Assembly: GCA_001873005.1 (NCBI GenBank)
Contig: MNYE01000009.1
Location: forward strand, 1-7,531
Source of the DNA: Dehalococcoidia bacterium CG2_30_46_9
Lineage (GTDB): Bacteria > Chloroflexota > Dehalococcoidia > GIF9 > AB-539-J10
Direction: 5' to 3'
Length of the DNA stretch: 7,531 nt
Below the pieces are notes generated by a model. That model saw only the letters and a program-made list of their open reading frames with translations. It made no database searches and was not told where the DNA came from. Of this stretch, positions 1-5,971 are shown one piece after another. Within the stretch, counting starts at the first letter, position 1. The number at the start of each line of letters is the position of its first letter. The position numbers and the translations under genes were made by a program.

Positions 1-45
1 CTAATAACAAAGACCTTCTAGATGTAGTCGAACTTGAATTACCAA

Positions 46-71
46 GAGGGGGCGAATAAACTCGCCCCCTC
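46..71 (-). terminator. GC-rich hairpin closing the liv operon
   Basis: A perfect 10-bp inverted repeat (GAGGGGGCGA at 46-55, TCGCCCCCTC at 62-71) surrounds a 6-base loop. It lies 29 bases past the stop codon of the substrate-binding protein gene, where a terminator for the leftward operon is expected. On the minus strand the stem is followed by TTGGTAATT, which is only moderately U-rich, so it is either an imperfect intrinsic terminator or a 3'-end stabilising hairpin. Rightward reading gives AAAGG after the stem, so it would not work well in that direction. The remainder of bases 1-100 shows nothing I can name. Confidence 0.65.
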
Positions 72-100
72 AAAGGCATGAACAACTGGCAGGAACTAAC

Positions 101-1267
101 TTACACGGAAATTATCTTTACCTGAACATTCTTGTAAGTGCCGTCAACCTTGGATACTTTCCACACCTCAAAGGTGCCGGAAACACGGTCGCCCTTGTCG
201 TCAAAGGTGATAGTGCCACTGGCACCATCATAATTCTTTCCCAATCCTAGCAATGCTTTCTCTATAGCTTCCCCATCATATTTACCCGCTTTCTCTATTG
301 CTTGGGCAATTAACTTAATAGCATCATAAACGGTATCACAGTAAACACTGGAATCTTTCTTAAACTCTGCTTTATAGGCAGCAGCAAACTTATCATAAGT
401 AGCACCTGACGAACCAGCAGCCCTGGTGCCGGCAACGATGGCTTTTTCCATAAATTCAGCACACTTTGGCTCTGCGAACATACCCGGACCATAATTGCCA
501 TCACAGCCAAGCCAGGCAATTTTATCCAAGCCCATCTCTAGAGCTTGCTTGAAAACTATGATGCCATCCTCAGCGTAAGTAACGGCAAGAACCACATCTG
601 GAGCTTGATCCCTGATTTGCCCCAGTTCAGTGCGGTAATCTTTCTTCGCCGGGTCATAATGTATCGAAACTACGTGTTTGCCTGTCCACCCCTTTGCCTT
701 AAGGGCATCAACAAGTGCTCCCTCTAAACCAACACCATAGGGATTGTCCTGAACCATCGTAGCAAGTTTGGTAAATTTCCCCTCCAGAACAACTTCAGCC
801 AGTACTTTACCCTGGAAGGCATCGTCAGGCGTTGTGCGGCAGACCCATTTCTTCCATTCCTGCTCGGAAATCGCCGGTGAAGTGGCTGAAGGTGATACCA
901 TTACCACTTTCTTTCCTGCCACATAGGGGCCTGAAGCCATAGCAGCACCACTGGTCATACCACCAACGAGCACCTTAATGCCATCTATCTCTACCATCTT
1001 CTTCACCCGCTCCAGACACTTGGCCGCCTCGGTAGCGTCATCTTCCTCCACCAGCTTCACCGGCTTCCCCAGCACCCCTCCAGCAGCATTGATTTCCTTC
1101 ACTGCCAGTCTGGCAGCATCCATCATATCCTGGCCCATGGGACCAAGAAGTCCCGTGGTGGATAAGACGCACCCTATCTTAATCTCGGGCGGCGCTGCTG
1201 GACCACAAGCTACGGCGGGGATAAGCAGACATAAGATAGCTAGCGTAAATAATAGTTTTTTGACCAT
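101..1267 (-). CDS. livK: Liv-type ABC transporter substrate-binding lipoprotein
   Basis: This is the extracytoplasmic solute receptor of the importer encoded just upstream. It has 388 residues, typical for the leucine/isoleucine/valine-binding (type I periplasmic binding protein) family. Residues 1-20 are a signal peptide (MVKK, a hydrophobic run to about 20), with a plausible lipobox AVAC and lipid-anchor Cys21, so the mature protein is probably tethered to the outer face of the membrane. The fold starts at KIGCVLSTTG (30-39). Likely ligand contacts are the TSGAA loop (105-109), SPSATSP (125-131), Tyr231 and Asp256, by analogy with LIVBP serine, alanine/threonine, tyrosine and glutamate positions; that mapping is inference. 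The start is supported by GGGAGG five bases upstream. It is the last gene of the operon, 48 bases after livF. Six cysteines (33, 84, 143, 255, 269, 310) in the mature part are unusual for an exported receptor. The amino-acid ligand is the family default, but amides, urea or aromatic acids are possible. Confidence 0.92.
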   Translation of the reverse strand: MVKKLLFTLAILCLLIPAVACGPAAPPEIKIGCVLSTTGLLGPMGQDMMDAARLAVKEINAAGGVLGKPVKLVEEDDATEAAKCLERVKKMVEIDGIKVLVGGMTSGAAMASGPYVAGKKVVMVSPSATSPAISEQEWKKWVCRTTPDDAFQGKVLAEVVLEGKFTKLATMVQDNPYGVGLEGALVDALKAKGWTGKHVVSIHYDPAKKDYRTELGQIRDQAPDVVLAVTYAEDGIIVFKQALEMGLDKIAWLGCDGNYGPGMFAEPKCAEFMEKAIVAGTRAAGSSGATYDKFAAAYKAEFKKDSSVYCDTVYDAIKLIAQAIEKAGKYDGEAIEKALLGLGKNYDGASGTITFDDKGDRVSGTFEVWKVSKVDGTYKNVQVKIISV

Positions 1268-1272
1268 GTTTA

Positions 1273-1278
1273 CCTCCC
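1273..1278 (-). promoter_or_regulatory. Strong ribosome binding site of the binding-protein gene
   Basis: The minus strand reads GGGAGG five bases before the ATG at 1267. This near-consensus Shine-Dalgarno is the best in the leftward operon. It fits the usual need to make more receptor than permease, and it fixes the start codon. Confidence 0.75.
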
Positions 1279-1301
1279 TTTACTTTTGAATAATTTTTTC
1301 T

Positions 1302-1319
1302 TCAGCCAAATCCGGCTAA
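1302..1319 (-). other. Small hairpin at the livF stop codon
   Basis: TCAGCC (1302-1307) and GGCTAA (1314-1319) can pair as a 6-bp stem with one G-U and a 6-base loop in the leftward transcript, and the livF stop codon lies inside it. What follows in the RNA is A-rich, not U-rich, so it does not look like a terminator. It could separate expression of the binding protein from the upstream genes by RNA processing or stability. The stem is short and could be chance. Confidence 0.25.
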
Positions 1320-2071
1320 TTGTGCACACAAGGCAAACCTTTGTCAATACCCCGAGCCTCCAATCCCAAAAAACGTTCTTTGGAAAAATCCTCGGCAAAT
1401 AAAGAGGCAGCTTCTCCCTCCATAGCACAGGTGCCATTGACCAGAACATAGCCTCGATTGGAGATGCTCAAAGCCTTTTTGACATTTTGCTCTACAATTA
1501 TTATGGCAGTGCCTGCCTCTTTTATTTTTTGCATCTTAGAAAGGATAGCATTTGCCGGCTTCGGGGAGAGAGAAGCCAGCGGCTCATCAAGCAAAAGCAC
1601 TTTAGGTTGAGCTATCATTGCCCTGGCTATGGCTAGCATCTGTCTTTCACCACCACTGAGATTTCCTGCCAGGGCATTTTTCCTCGTCCCAAGCTCGGGG
1701 AACATAACATATATCTCCGTCATTCCCGCTTTAATAGAAGCCTTTCCTTTTATCTGATAGGCTCCCATATCCAGATTCTCGCTTATGGTAAGATTAGGGA
1801 AGACATTGTTAATCTGAGGCACATATCCTATACCCAGGCTTACCGCCCGGTCAGGAGTTATCCCAGTAATATCTTTGCCCTGATAAATGATTCGCCCGCC
1901 GAACAGCCTGGCAAAGCCAAGGATACTTTTGAGCAGGGTTGATTTGCCGCTGCCATTAGGTCCCACAATAGCTACAATCTCCCCTTCATCCGCATTTATG
2001 GAAATGTCGTGAACGATGACAACATCACCATAACCAGCAGCAATCTTTTCGGCAGCAAAAATAGCTCCCAT
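1316..2071 (-). CDS. livF: Liv-type ABC transporter ATPase LivF
   Basis: One of two cytoplasmic ATPases that power the importer. It has 251 residues, slightly longer than the usual ~235 because of a short tail after FLGLEA. Visible elements in order are Walker A GPNGSGKS (37-44), Q-loop Gln86 in YVPQ, signature LSGGE (138-142), Walker B VLLLDEP (158-164), and the switch position EQN (194-196). Gln at the usual switch-His position is normal for LivF proteins (E. coli LivF has VEQN), so this is not a defect. The start ATG overlaps the livG stop by one base (TAATG) and is preceded by AAGGA, so translation is probably coupled. LivF normally pairs with LivG beneath the LivH/LivM permease. The assignment to LivF over LivG rests on the LSGGE/VEQN pair and on gene order. 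Confidence 0.95.
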   Translation of the reverse strand: MGAIFAAEKIAAGYGDVVIVHDISINADEGEIVAIVGPNGSGKSTLLKSILGFARLFGGRIIYQGKDITGITPDRAVSLGIGYVPQINNVFPNLTISENLDMGAYQIKGKASIKAGMTEIYVMFPELGTRKNALAGNLSGGERQMLAIARAMIAQPKVLLLDEPLASLSPKPANAILSKMQKIKEAGTAIIIVEQNVKKALSISNRGYVLVNGTCAMEGEAASLFAEDFSKERFLGLEARGIDKGLPCVHN

Positions 2072-2835
2072 TATCCTTCGCCTAAATATGCCTCATAAAA
2101 AGTCGGGTTATCAATTATTTCCTGTGGGTACCCTTGAGCTATTAATGATCCTTTGTCCATAACATAAACCCATGAGGCAAACTCAAACAGTATTTCCAGC
2201 CTGTGTTCCACAACGAAAAAGGTTGTGCCGTTGCAGCACAGGTTTTTCAAGGTCATAAATATTTTTTCACCCAACACAGGATTTATCCCCGCAGCCGGTT
2301 CATCTAGCAACAAAAGCTTGGGCTTGGCCATGAGCCCCCTGGCAACCTCCAGAAGCTTCCTTTGCCCACCTGAGAGCTCACCAGCGAGAGAAAAAACTTG
2401 CCTGTCCAGTTCCACAAGCTCCAGGATATTCATAGATTGCTCGATCAACTCTTTTTCTTGCTCCTGCCATCTTTTCCTGAAGAAAAGACTATTTAATAAT
2501 CTATCGCCCTGATGACCCCGTGCTGCTACTAACATATTGTCCAGAACCGTCATTTGATAGAATAGCCGAGGTAATTGAAAGGCATTCACAAGTCCCAGCC
2601 CGTAAATCTGGTGGGGAGCGAGATTGGTGATACAATCACCATTGAAATAAACATCCCCACGGTCAGGTCGATAGAGTCCAAGAATAGTATTGAATAGGGT
2701 AGTTTTGCCGCTACCATTAGGTCCTACTAGACCCCAAATTCCGCCTTGCCTGACATCCAGGCTTACACCATTAACGGCGTAAACGCCGCCAAAGTGCTTG
2801 CTAACCTCTCTTATCTTCAGCAGTACTTCTTCCAT
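2071..2835 (-). CDS. livG: Liv-type ABC transporter ATPase LivG
   Basis: Second cytoplasmic ATPase of the importer, 254 residues, normal for LivG. Motifs are Walker A GPNGSGKT (38-45), Q-loop Gln87 (AFQLPR), signature LSGGQ (154-158), Walker B LLLLDEP (174-180) and switch His211 (VVEHR). The AAAGINP segment (181-186 region) after Walker B and the C-terminal NPTFYEAYLGEG are typical of the LivG branch. All catalytic positions are present. The ATG at 2835 lies inside the end of livM, a 35-base overlap, with GGAG about ten bases upstream. The N-terminal LLKIREVSKHFGG aligns with the usual start of the family, which argues against a shorter start. Confidence 0.95.
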   Translation of the reverse strand: MEEVLLKIREVSKHFGGVYAVNGVSLDVRQGGIWGLVGPNGSGKTTLFNTILGLYRPDRGDVYFNGDCITNLAPHQIYGLGLVNAFQLPRLFYQMTVLDNMLVAARGHQGDRLLNSLFFRKRWQEQEKELIEQSMNILELVELDRQVFSLAGELSGGQRKLLEVARGLMAKPKLLLLDEPAAGINPVLGEKIFMTLKNLCCNGTTFFVVEHRLEILFEFASWVYVMDKGSLIAQGYPQEIIDNPTFYEAYLGEG

Positions 2836-3742
2836 AGCCAGCTAGCTCCAGTGCTTTCGTCTTAACATGGCTTTCCTTTAATATCCCTTGTGGCCTGTAG
2901 AGCAAAACGAATATAATTAAAACACCAAACATAATATATTGCAAGTTGCCAGGGTCAACAGGCAAAGCCAGATAATCTTTAGCTATGTTTGTTCCCCGCT
3001 CAAAGAGCTCTACCAGGGCAGCACCCAGCAATGCCCCCCAATTATTAGCTGGACCCCCCAATATAACCATTATCCATACAGTAAAAGTAATCATAGGCAT
3101 AAACATGTACGGATCAATGAACTGGAGATACTGAGCATAAAGCCCGCCAGCTAAGCCAGCCATGGCAGAAGCTAACATAAATATCTGAGCCTTATATTTA
3201 GCCCGATCTTTGCCTAAAGCCTCAGCAGCAATCTCATCCTCCCTTATGGCCCGGATTGCCCTACCGTAAGGAGAATTAGATAATAGTTGAGCGATAAGAA
3301 AACAGATAAACAAACAAATAGAAACTAGCCCTATGTTCTCCAAGCGGTAAATAAGCTCAGAGCCTGTATAGGGAAAGATGGGAGCAACCGTTATCCCCCA
3401 CACACCACCAGCAATCCCGCGTTCTGCTTTAACAATCAACCTCAAAATCTCCCCGAAGGCTAAAGCCACTATAGCAAGGTAATCGGCCCTTAGCCTCAAA
3501 GCCGGTAAAGATATAAGCCAGCCAAAAATAGCCGAAATCATAGCACCGCAGATAAGGCAGAGGTAAAAAGGAAGTCCTATTTGTGATAGGGCGGCGTAAC
3601 TGTAGGCACCAGTAAGGAAGAAAGCAACCTTACCAAAGTTGGCCAGTCCAGCAAAGCCATATTCCAGGTTCAGACTCAGAGACACTATGCCAAAGATGCC
3701 AATAAAGACCAGCACGTCAAGAGCGTAAAGTAGCGGATTCAA
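2801..3742 (-). CDS. livM: Liv-type ABC transporter permease LivM
   Basis: Membrane permease subunit of the BPD_transp_2 family, 313 residues and strongly hydrophobic, with roughly eight to ten membrane spans. Characteristic pieces are the early NLEYGFAGLANFGKVAFF stretch (25-42), the cytoplasmic ATPase-coupling loop GRAIRAIREDEIAAEALG (160-177), GGPANNWGALLGA (229-241) and the closing LYRPQGIL (281-288). It forms a heterodimer with LivH. The start codon is TTG, one base after the livH stop, with GGAAGG six bases upstream inside the end of livH. No in-frame ATG or GTG lies just upstream, so TTG is the natural choice. After YRPQGIL there is a hydrophilic tail of about 25 residues, part of which overlaps livG. 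Confidence 0.93.
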   Translation of the reverse strand: MNPLLYALDVLVFIGIFGIVSLSLNLEYGFAGLANFGKVAFFLTGAYSYAALSQIGLPFYLCLICGAMISAIFGWLISLPALRLRADYLAIVALAFGEILRLIVKAERGIAGGVWGITVAPIFPYTGSELIYRLENIGLVSICLFICFLIAQLLSNSPYGRAIRAIREDEIAAEALGKDRAKYKAQIFMLASAMAGLAGGLYAQYLQFIDPYMFMPMITFTVWIMVILGGPANNWGALLGAALVELFERGTNIAKDYLALPVDPGNLQYIMFGVLIIFVLLYRPQGILKESHVKTKALELAGYGRSTAEDKRG

Positions 3743-3743
3743 A

Positions 3744-4649
3744 TCAAGCCTTCCGAAACAGCATAGCTAATCCCTGCGGCTTCGCAATCAAGGTCACTAT
3801 CAGGATCAAGAAAGCTATGCCAACACGGTATTCTGTGGAAAGACCTACAGCTAATAGAGCTATTACACCAATATTCTCAGCCAGTCCGATAATATAGGCA
3901 GCGGCAATTGAACCATAATAATTGCCAATGCCACCAAGTATGGCAACAGCAAAGACAGGTAGTATGATATCCCAGCCTGTCATAGGCCAAATCTGGGTAT
4001 CTGCCCCACGAAATATGCCGGCAATAGCCGCCAAGCCAGCACCAATAAACCAGGTTAGCCAGATCACGCGGTTAATATTGATTCCTGAAGCCAGCGCCAG
4101 CTCGGGATTGCTCGAAGTTGCTCTGATGGCTTTGCCTATCTTAGTCTTAACCAAAATAAGGTGCATAATAACTGAGAGTGCTACAGCAGCAAAGATAAGC
4201 CATAGCCATAGATTGGTAATACTTAATAACCCTATATCATGATGAGACCAGAGGCTAGATAAAGGCCAAACATTGCTAAAATACAAAGGCTTCCAGCTCC
4301 AGGCAGCACCAATAGAGTACCTCAAAATGAAGCCCAAAGCGATGGAAGCTACCATAAGATGAATCATGTTAGCGCCTCCTCTAGCTAGTGGCTGGAAGAT
4401 ACCACGGTAACAGAGAAAGCCAATTGCACCAGTGATTAAAAAGGTAATAATAAGTGCCGGCAATAAACTTAATTCTAATTGGTGAGCTACCCCGTAGCTA
4501 ATGAAAGCGCCTAAAGTTATAAACTCGGCATGGGCGAAATTAGGAAAATTAGAAAGTCCATAGGTCAAGGTTAATCCCACTGCTCCGATAAGGTAAAGAC
4601 TCCCGGTAACTACGGAGTTAAATAACACCTGTGGCCAGTTAACTATCAT
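3744..4649 (-). CDS. livH: Liv-type ABC transporter permease LivH
   Basis: The other membrane permease of the importer, 301 residues, the usual length. Hydrophobic spans alternate with short loops. Family marks are NFPNFAHAEFITLGAF (34-49), the coupling loop GKAIRATSSNPELALASG (172-189), AILGGIGNYYGSI (236-248) and the C-terminal KPQGLAMLF (290-298). The gene order livH-livM-livG-livF is the common one. Its ATG lies upstream of the HAD gene's stop codon, so the two overlap by 11 bases and are almost certainly cotranscribed and translationally coupled. No free-standing Shine-Dalgarno stands out ahead of it, which fits coupling. Confidence 0.94.
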   Translation of the reverse strand: MIVNWPQVLFNSVVTGSLYLIGAVGLTLTYGLSNFPNFAHAEFITLGAFISYGVAHQLELSLLPALIITFLITGAIGFLCYRGIFQPLARGGANMIHLMVASIALGFILRYSIGAAWSWKPLYFSNVWPLSSLWSHHDIGLLSITNLWLWLIFAAVALSVIMHLILVKTKIGKAIRATSSNPELALASGININRVIWLTWFIGAGLAAIAGIFRGADTQIWPMTGWDIILPVFAVAILGGIGNYYGSIAAAYIIGLAENIGVIALLAVGLSTEYRVGIAFLILIVTLIAKPQGLAMLFRKA

Positions 4650-5370
4650 GCCAGCATAAATGAGATTTTAATTGATTTAAATCAGCCAGTGATCCCTCAC
4701 GTCCCTCGCCAGATAAGGGGTGAGGTAGGGTGGGCCCCCTTTCTTTTTGTCCCTCGCCAGATAAAGGATAGGGTGGACAAGGGTCACCTTTTAATCCTTT
4801 CCCAGACCTGTCAAGATAAAAGGCATGTATGCCCACTTCTTTAGGAACAAGAAAATCAAATTGGAAGTTATCACCTACATGAACAACCTGATGGGGTGCA
4901 ACGCCCATTTCTTGACATATAGCGCGATAAAACTCAGGGCTCTTTACTTGCCGGTACTGTGAAATGGAGGAAAAAATGTGAGAGAAATAAAACTCGATAT
5001 CCCGCAACAAACAACGCAGTAGCTCAATGGGGGTGCCTGAAGCAACAACCAATTCGTATTTGTCACTCAAGGAAGAAAGAAGTCCGTTTACTTCAGGATA
5101 GTAGCCTGCCTTATCGAGGCAGCTTTGTATCACCGGCTCGGGAGCACCTAAGCCAAGAGAGCCAAACCAATATCTTATATCATACCATTCTAGCCTCTGA
5201 TCTCCGATCTCGGCATACTTATCAATGATGGCTTTCCTCGCCTGGGCAGGATCGAGCCCGTGTTTCTGAGCGTAAAGTGCCGGGATTGCTTCCTGCCACA
5301 TAGCCTGGCTGAAATCAGGTGTTACCAGTGTTCCTTCAGCATCAAAGGAGATTACTTTTATTTCGGTCAT
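4639..5370 (-). CDS. HAD-superfamily hydrolase heading the liv operon
   Basis: A predicted cytoplasmic phosphatase or hydrolase of the haloacid dehalogenase superfamily, 243 residues, with a helical cap (about 18-90). Motif I is FDAEGT with nucleophile Asp10 but Glu12 where most phosphatases have the acid/base Asp. Motif II is Ser111 (VVASGT), motif III Lys143, and motif IV GDNFQFD (166-172) with Asp167 and Asp172. The Rossmann core ends near residue 190. Residues about 197-226 hold two copies of P(Y/H)PLSGEG encoded by a duplicated DNA repeat, after which the expected final helix SLADLNQLKSHL resumes, so the repeat seems inserted in frame in a surface loop. The substrate cannot be told from sequence; phosphoglycolate-like or nucleotide phosphatase roles are possible. 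The ATG at 5370 has only a weak ribosome binding site. Its place as first gene before livH suggests co-regulation with transport. Confidence 0.85.
   Translation of the reverse strand: MTEIKVISFDAEGTLVTPDFSQAMWQEAIPALYAQKHGLDPAQARKAIIDKYAEIGDQRLEWYDIRYWFGSLGLGAPEPVIQSCLDKAGYYPEVNGLLSSLSDKYELVVASGTPIELLRCLLRDIEFYFSHIFSSISQYRQVKSPEFYRAICQEMGVAPHQVVHVGDNFQFDFLVPKEVGIHAFYLDRSGKGLKGDPCPPYPLSGEGQKERGPTLPHPLSGEGREGSLADLNQLKSHLCWHDS
4695..4776. repeat. Duplicated palindromic repeat inside the HAD gene
   Basis: Two similar units lie here: GTCCCTCGCCAGATAAGGGG at 4701-4720 and GTCCCTCGCCAGATAAAGGA at 4749-4768, each followed by a TAGGGTGG. The first has flanking arms that fold: CCTCAC (4695-4700) with GTGAGG (4720-4725), and inside them CCCT (4703-4706) with AGGG (4716-4719). 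This resembles the short G/C-rich dispersed repeats found between genes in many bacteria. Here it is read through in frame and encodes the PLSGEG tail of the hydrolase. Only two units are present and there is no regular spacer, so it is not a CRISPR array. Confidence 0.6.
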
Positions 5371-5432
5371 CTAAGCTGTTAAATGTTATCAGTTCAAAGA
5401 CCGAAAGTCTATTTGTGGTACCATGAGAAAAC

Positions 5433-5454
5433 AAGGTTACAATAAGGTTACAAT
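5433..5454. repeat. Perfect tandem 11-bp direct repeat in the divergent promoter region
   Basis: AAGGTTACAAT occurs twice with no gap (5433-5443 and 5444-5454), and a third, 7-of-11 unit (TATGTTATACT, 5455-5465) follows. One repeat per helical turn, TTACAA-N5-TTACAA, just upstream of a -10 box, is the geometry of OmpR/PhoB-family response-regulator sites (Bacillus PhoP boxes are of similar sequence). The region lies between the leftward HAD-liv operon and the rightward HEPN/MNT operon, so a bound regulator could affect either or both. The regulator's identity is inference. Confidence 0.55.
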
Positions 5455-5465
5455 TATGTTATACT
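5437..5465 (+). promoter_or_regulatory. Candidate promoter of the rightward operon
   Basis: TATACT at 5460-5465 matches five of six bases of the sigma70 -10 consensus. Seventeen bases upstream is TTACAA (5437-5442), a poor -35 that is also part of the direct repeat, as expected for an activator-dependent promoter. Transcription would begin near 5472, ahead of the HEPN remnant and downstream of the spurious ATG at 5423. On the minus strand I saw no equally good promoter for the HAD gene. Confidence 0.4.
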
Positions 5466-5481
5466 GGGTTGAGCAAGTTGA

Positions 5482-5661
5482 CAAGGTGAGGCTAAGCAAG
5501 TGCGTGAGGAAACATTGCGATTACTTTATTATACTGTGTCTCGCTATCCTGACGCTGCCAATGGCATTCTCTACGAAATTTATGACCAGGAGCTTGCGGA
5601 GAAAAAAATCGCTGCAGCCAAGAGAGTGATAGAATGGCTTCACACCTTGATGAAAAAGTAA
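5482..5661 (+). pseudogene. C-terminal remnant of a HEPN-domain protein
   Basis: An open frame from just after an in-frame TGA at 5479 to TAA at 5659-5661 encodes 59 codons that look like the end of a HEPN domain. It has the hallmark SRYPDA (20-25), an acidic stretch, and a final amphipathic helix AEKKIAAAKRVIEWLHTL. HEPN proteins pair with MNT nucleotidyltransferases, often as toxin and antitoxin, and the MNT gene starts 28 bases before this stop. A whole HEPN domain has about 120 residues, so roughly the first half is missing, and there is no room for it before the promoter. GTG at 5500 with GAGG eight bases upstream could still start a 53-residue protein. The longer frame starting at 5423 crosses this region but shows no family features. 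The domain call rests on motif recognition only. Confidence 0.55.
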
Positions 5662-5966
5662 TCCGCTTCAAGGAGAAAATAATGCCCGAGCTGATAGAGC
5701 AATTTCAGCCTCAGCAAGTGATCCTTTTTGGCTCCCAAGCTACAAGCTCAACCCTGAAGGACAGCGACCTGGATCTGATTATCATCTCTGAGAAATTCAA
5801 AGATTTACCCTGGCTGGAGCGCATCTTTGAAGTGCTCTGGACTCTTAAAAGTCCTATCCCTCTGGACGTGCTATGCTACACCCCCGAAGAGGCGCAAGCT
5901 AAGGGTCAGGAGATAAGCTGGGTAGCTCAAGCCTTGAAACAAGGAATCATTCTCTTCAGGAGATAG
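5634..5966 (+). CDS. MNT-type minimal nucleotidyltransferase
   Basis: A single-domain protein of 110 residues from the DNA polymerase beta-like nucleotidyltransferase superfamily. The diagnostic GSX10DXD is complete: Gly33-Ser34, Asp45, Asp47. A third acidic residue, Asp78 in IPLDVL, completes the metal site. Such proteins usually partner HEPN proteins. In characterised pairs the MNT antitoxin transfers AMP to the HEPN toxin; whether this one is active is unknown. The HEPN partner here is only a stub, so it may be an orphan antitoxin. The start at 5634 has AAGAGAG eight bases upstream and overlaps the HEPN stop. A rival ATG at 5682 has a stronger AAGGAG six bases upstream and would give 94 residues, still including the whole active site. 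I kept the longer start because EKIMPELIEQF resembles the first helix of relatives. Its stop overlaps or abuts the next gene. Confidence 0.85.
   Translation: MASHLDEKVIRFKEKIMPELIEQFQPQQVILFGSQATSSTLKDSDLDLIIISEKFKDLPWLERIFEVLWTLKSPIPLDVLCYTPEEAQAKGQEISWVAQALKQGIILFRR
5958..5962 (+). promoter_or_regulatory. Ribosome binding site deciding the radical SAM start
   Basis: AGGAG at 5958-5962 lies nine bases from ATG at 5972 and three from the in-frame GTG at 5966. The spacing favours the ATG. The site is inside the last codons of the nucleotidyltransferase gene, so the two genes are probably coupled. Confidence 0.6.
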
Positions 5967-5971
5967 TGGCG

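Noticed and set aside
978..1289. Plus-strand open frame of 103 codons opposite the binding-protein gene
   Set aside because: It is antisense to a gene with a clear family assignment, has serine/alanine-rich shadow composition, and has no ribosome binding site.
1490..1495. Missing switch histidine in LivF as a sign of inactivity
   Set aside because: Glutamine at this position (VEQN) is the norm for LivF proteins, so it is not a defect.
3922..4242. Plus-strand open frame of 106 codons opposite livH
   Set aside because: It is antisense to an intact, well-conserved permease gene, so it is a shadow frame with no independent support.
4695..4776. Possible CRISPR repeats
   Set aside because: Only two imperfect units lie inside a coding frame with no regular spacer array, so it is a duplicated dispersed repeat.
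5458..5484. Leftward promoter for the HAD-liv operon (TTGTCA and TATAAC on the minus strand)
   Set aside because: The spacer is only 15 bases and the untranslated leader would be long. The match is no better than expected in A/T-rich DNA.
5423..5629. Open frame of 68 codons beginning at ATG 5423 on the plus strand
   Set aside because: It starts upstream of the likely transcription start and inside the direct repeats, has no ribosome site, and shows no protein-family features. The overlapping frame ending at 5661 carries clear HEPN-like sequence instead.
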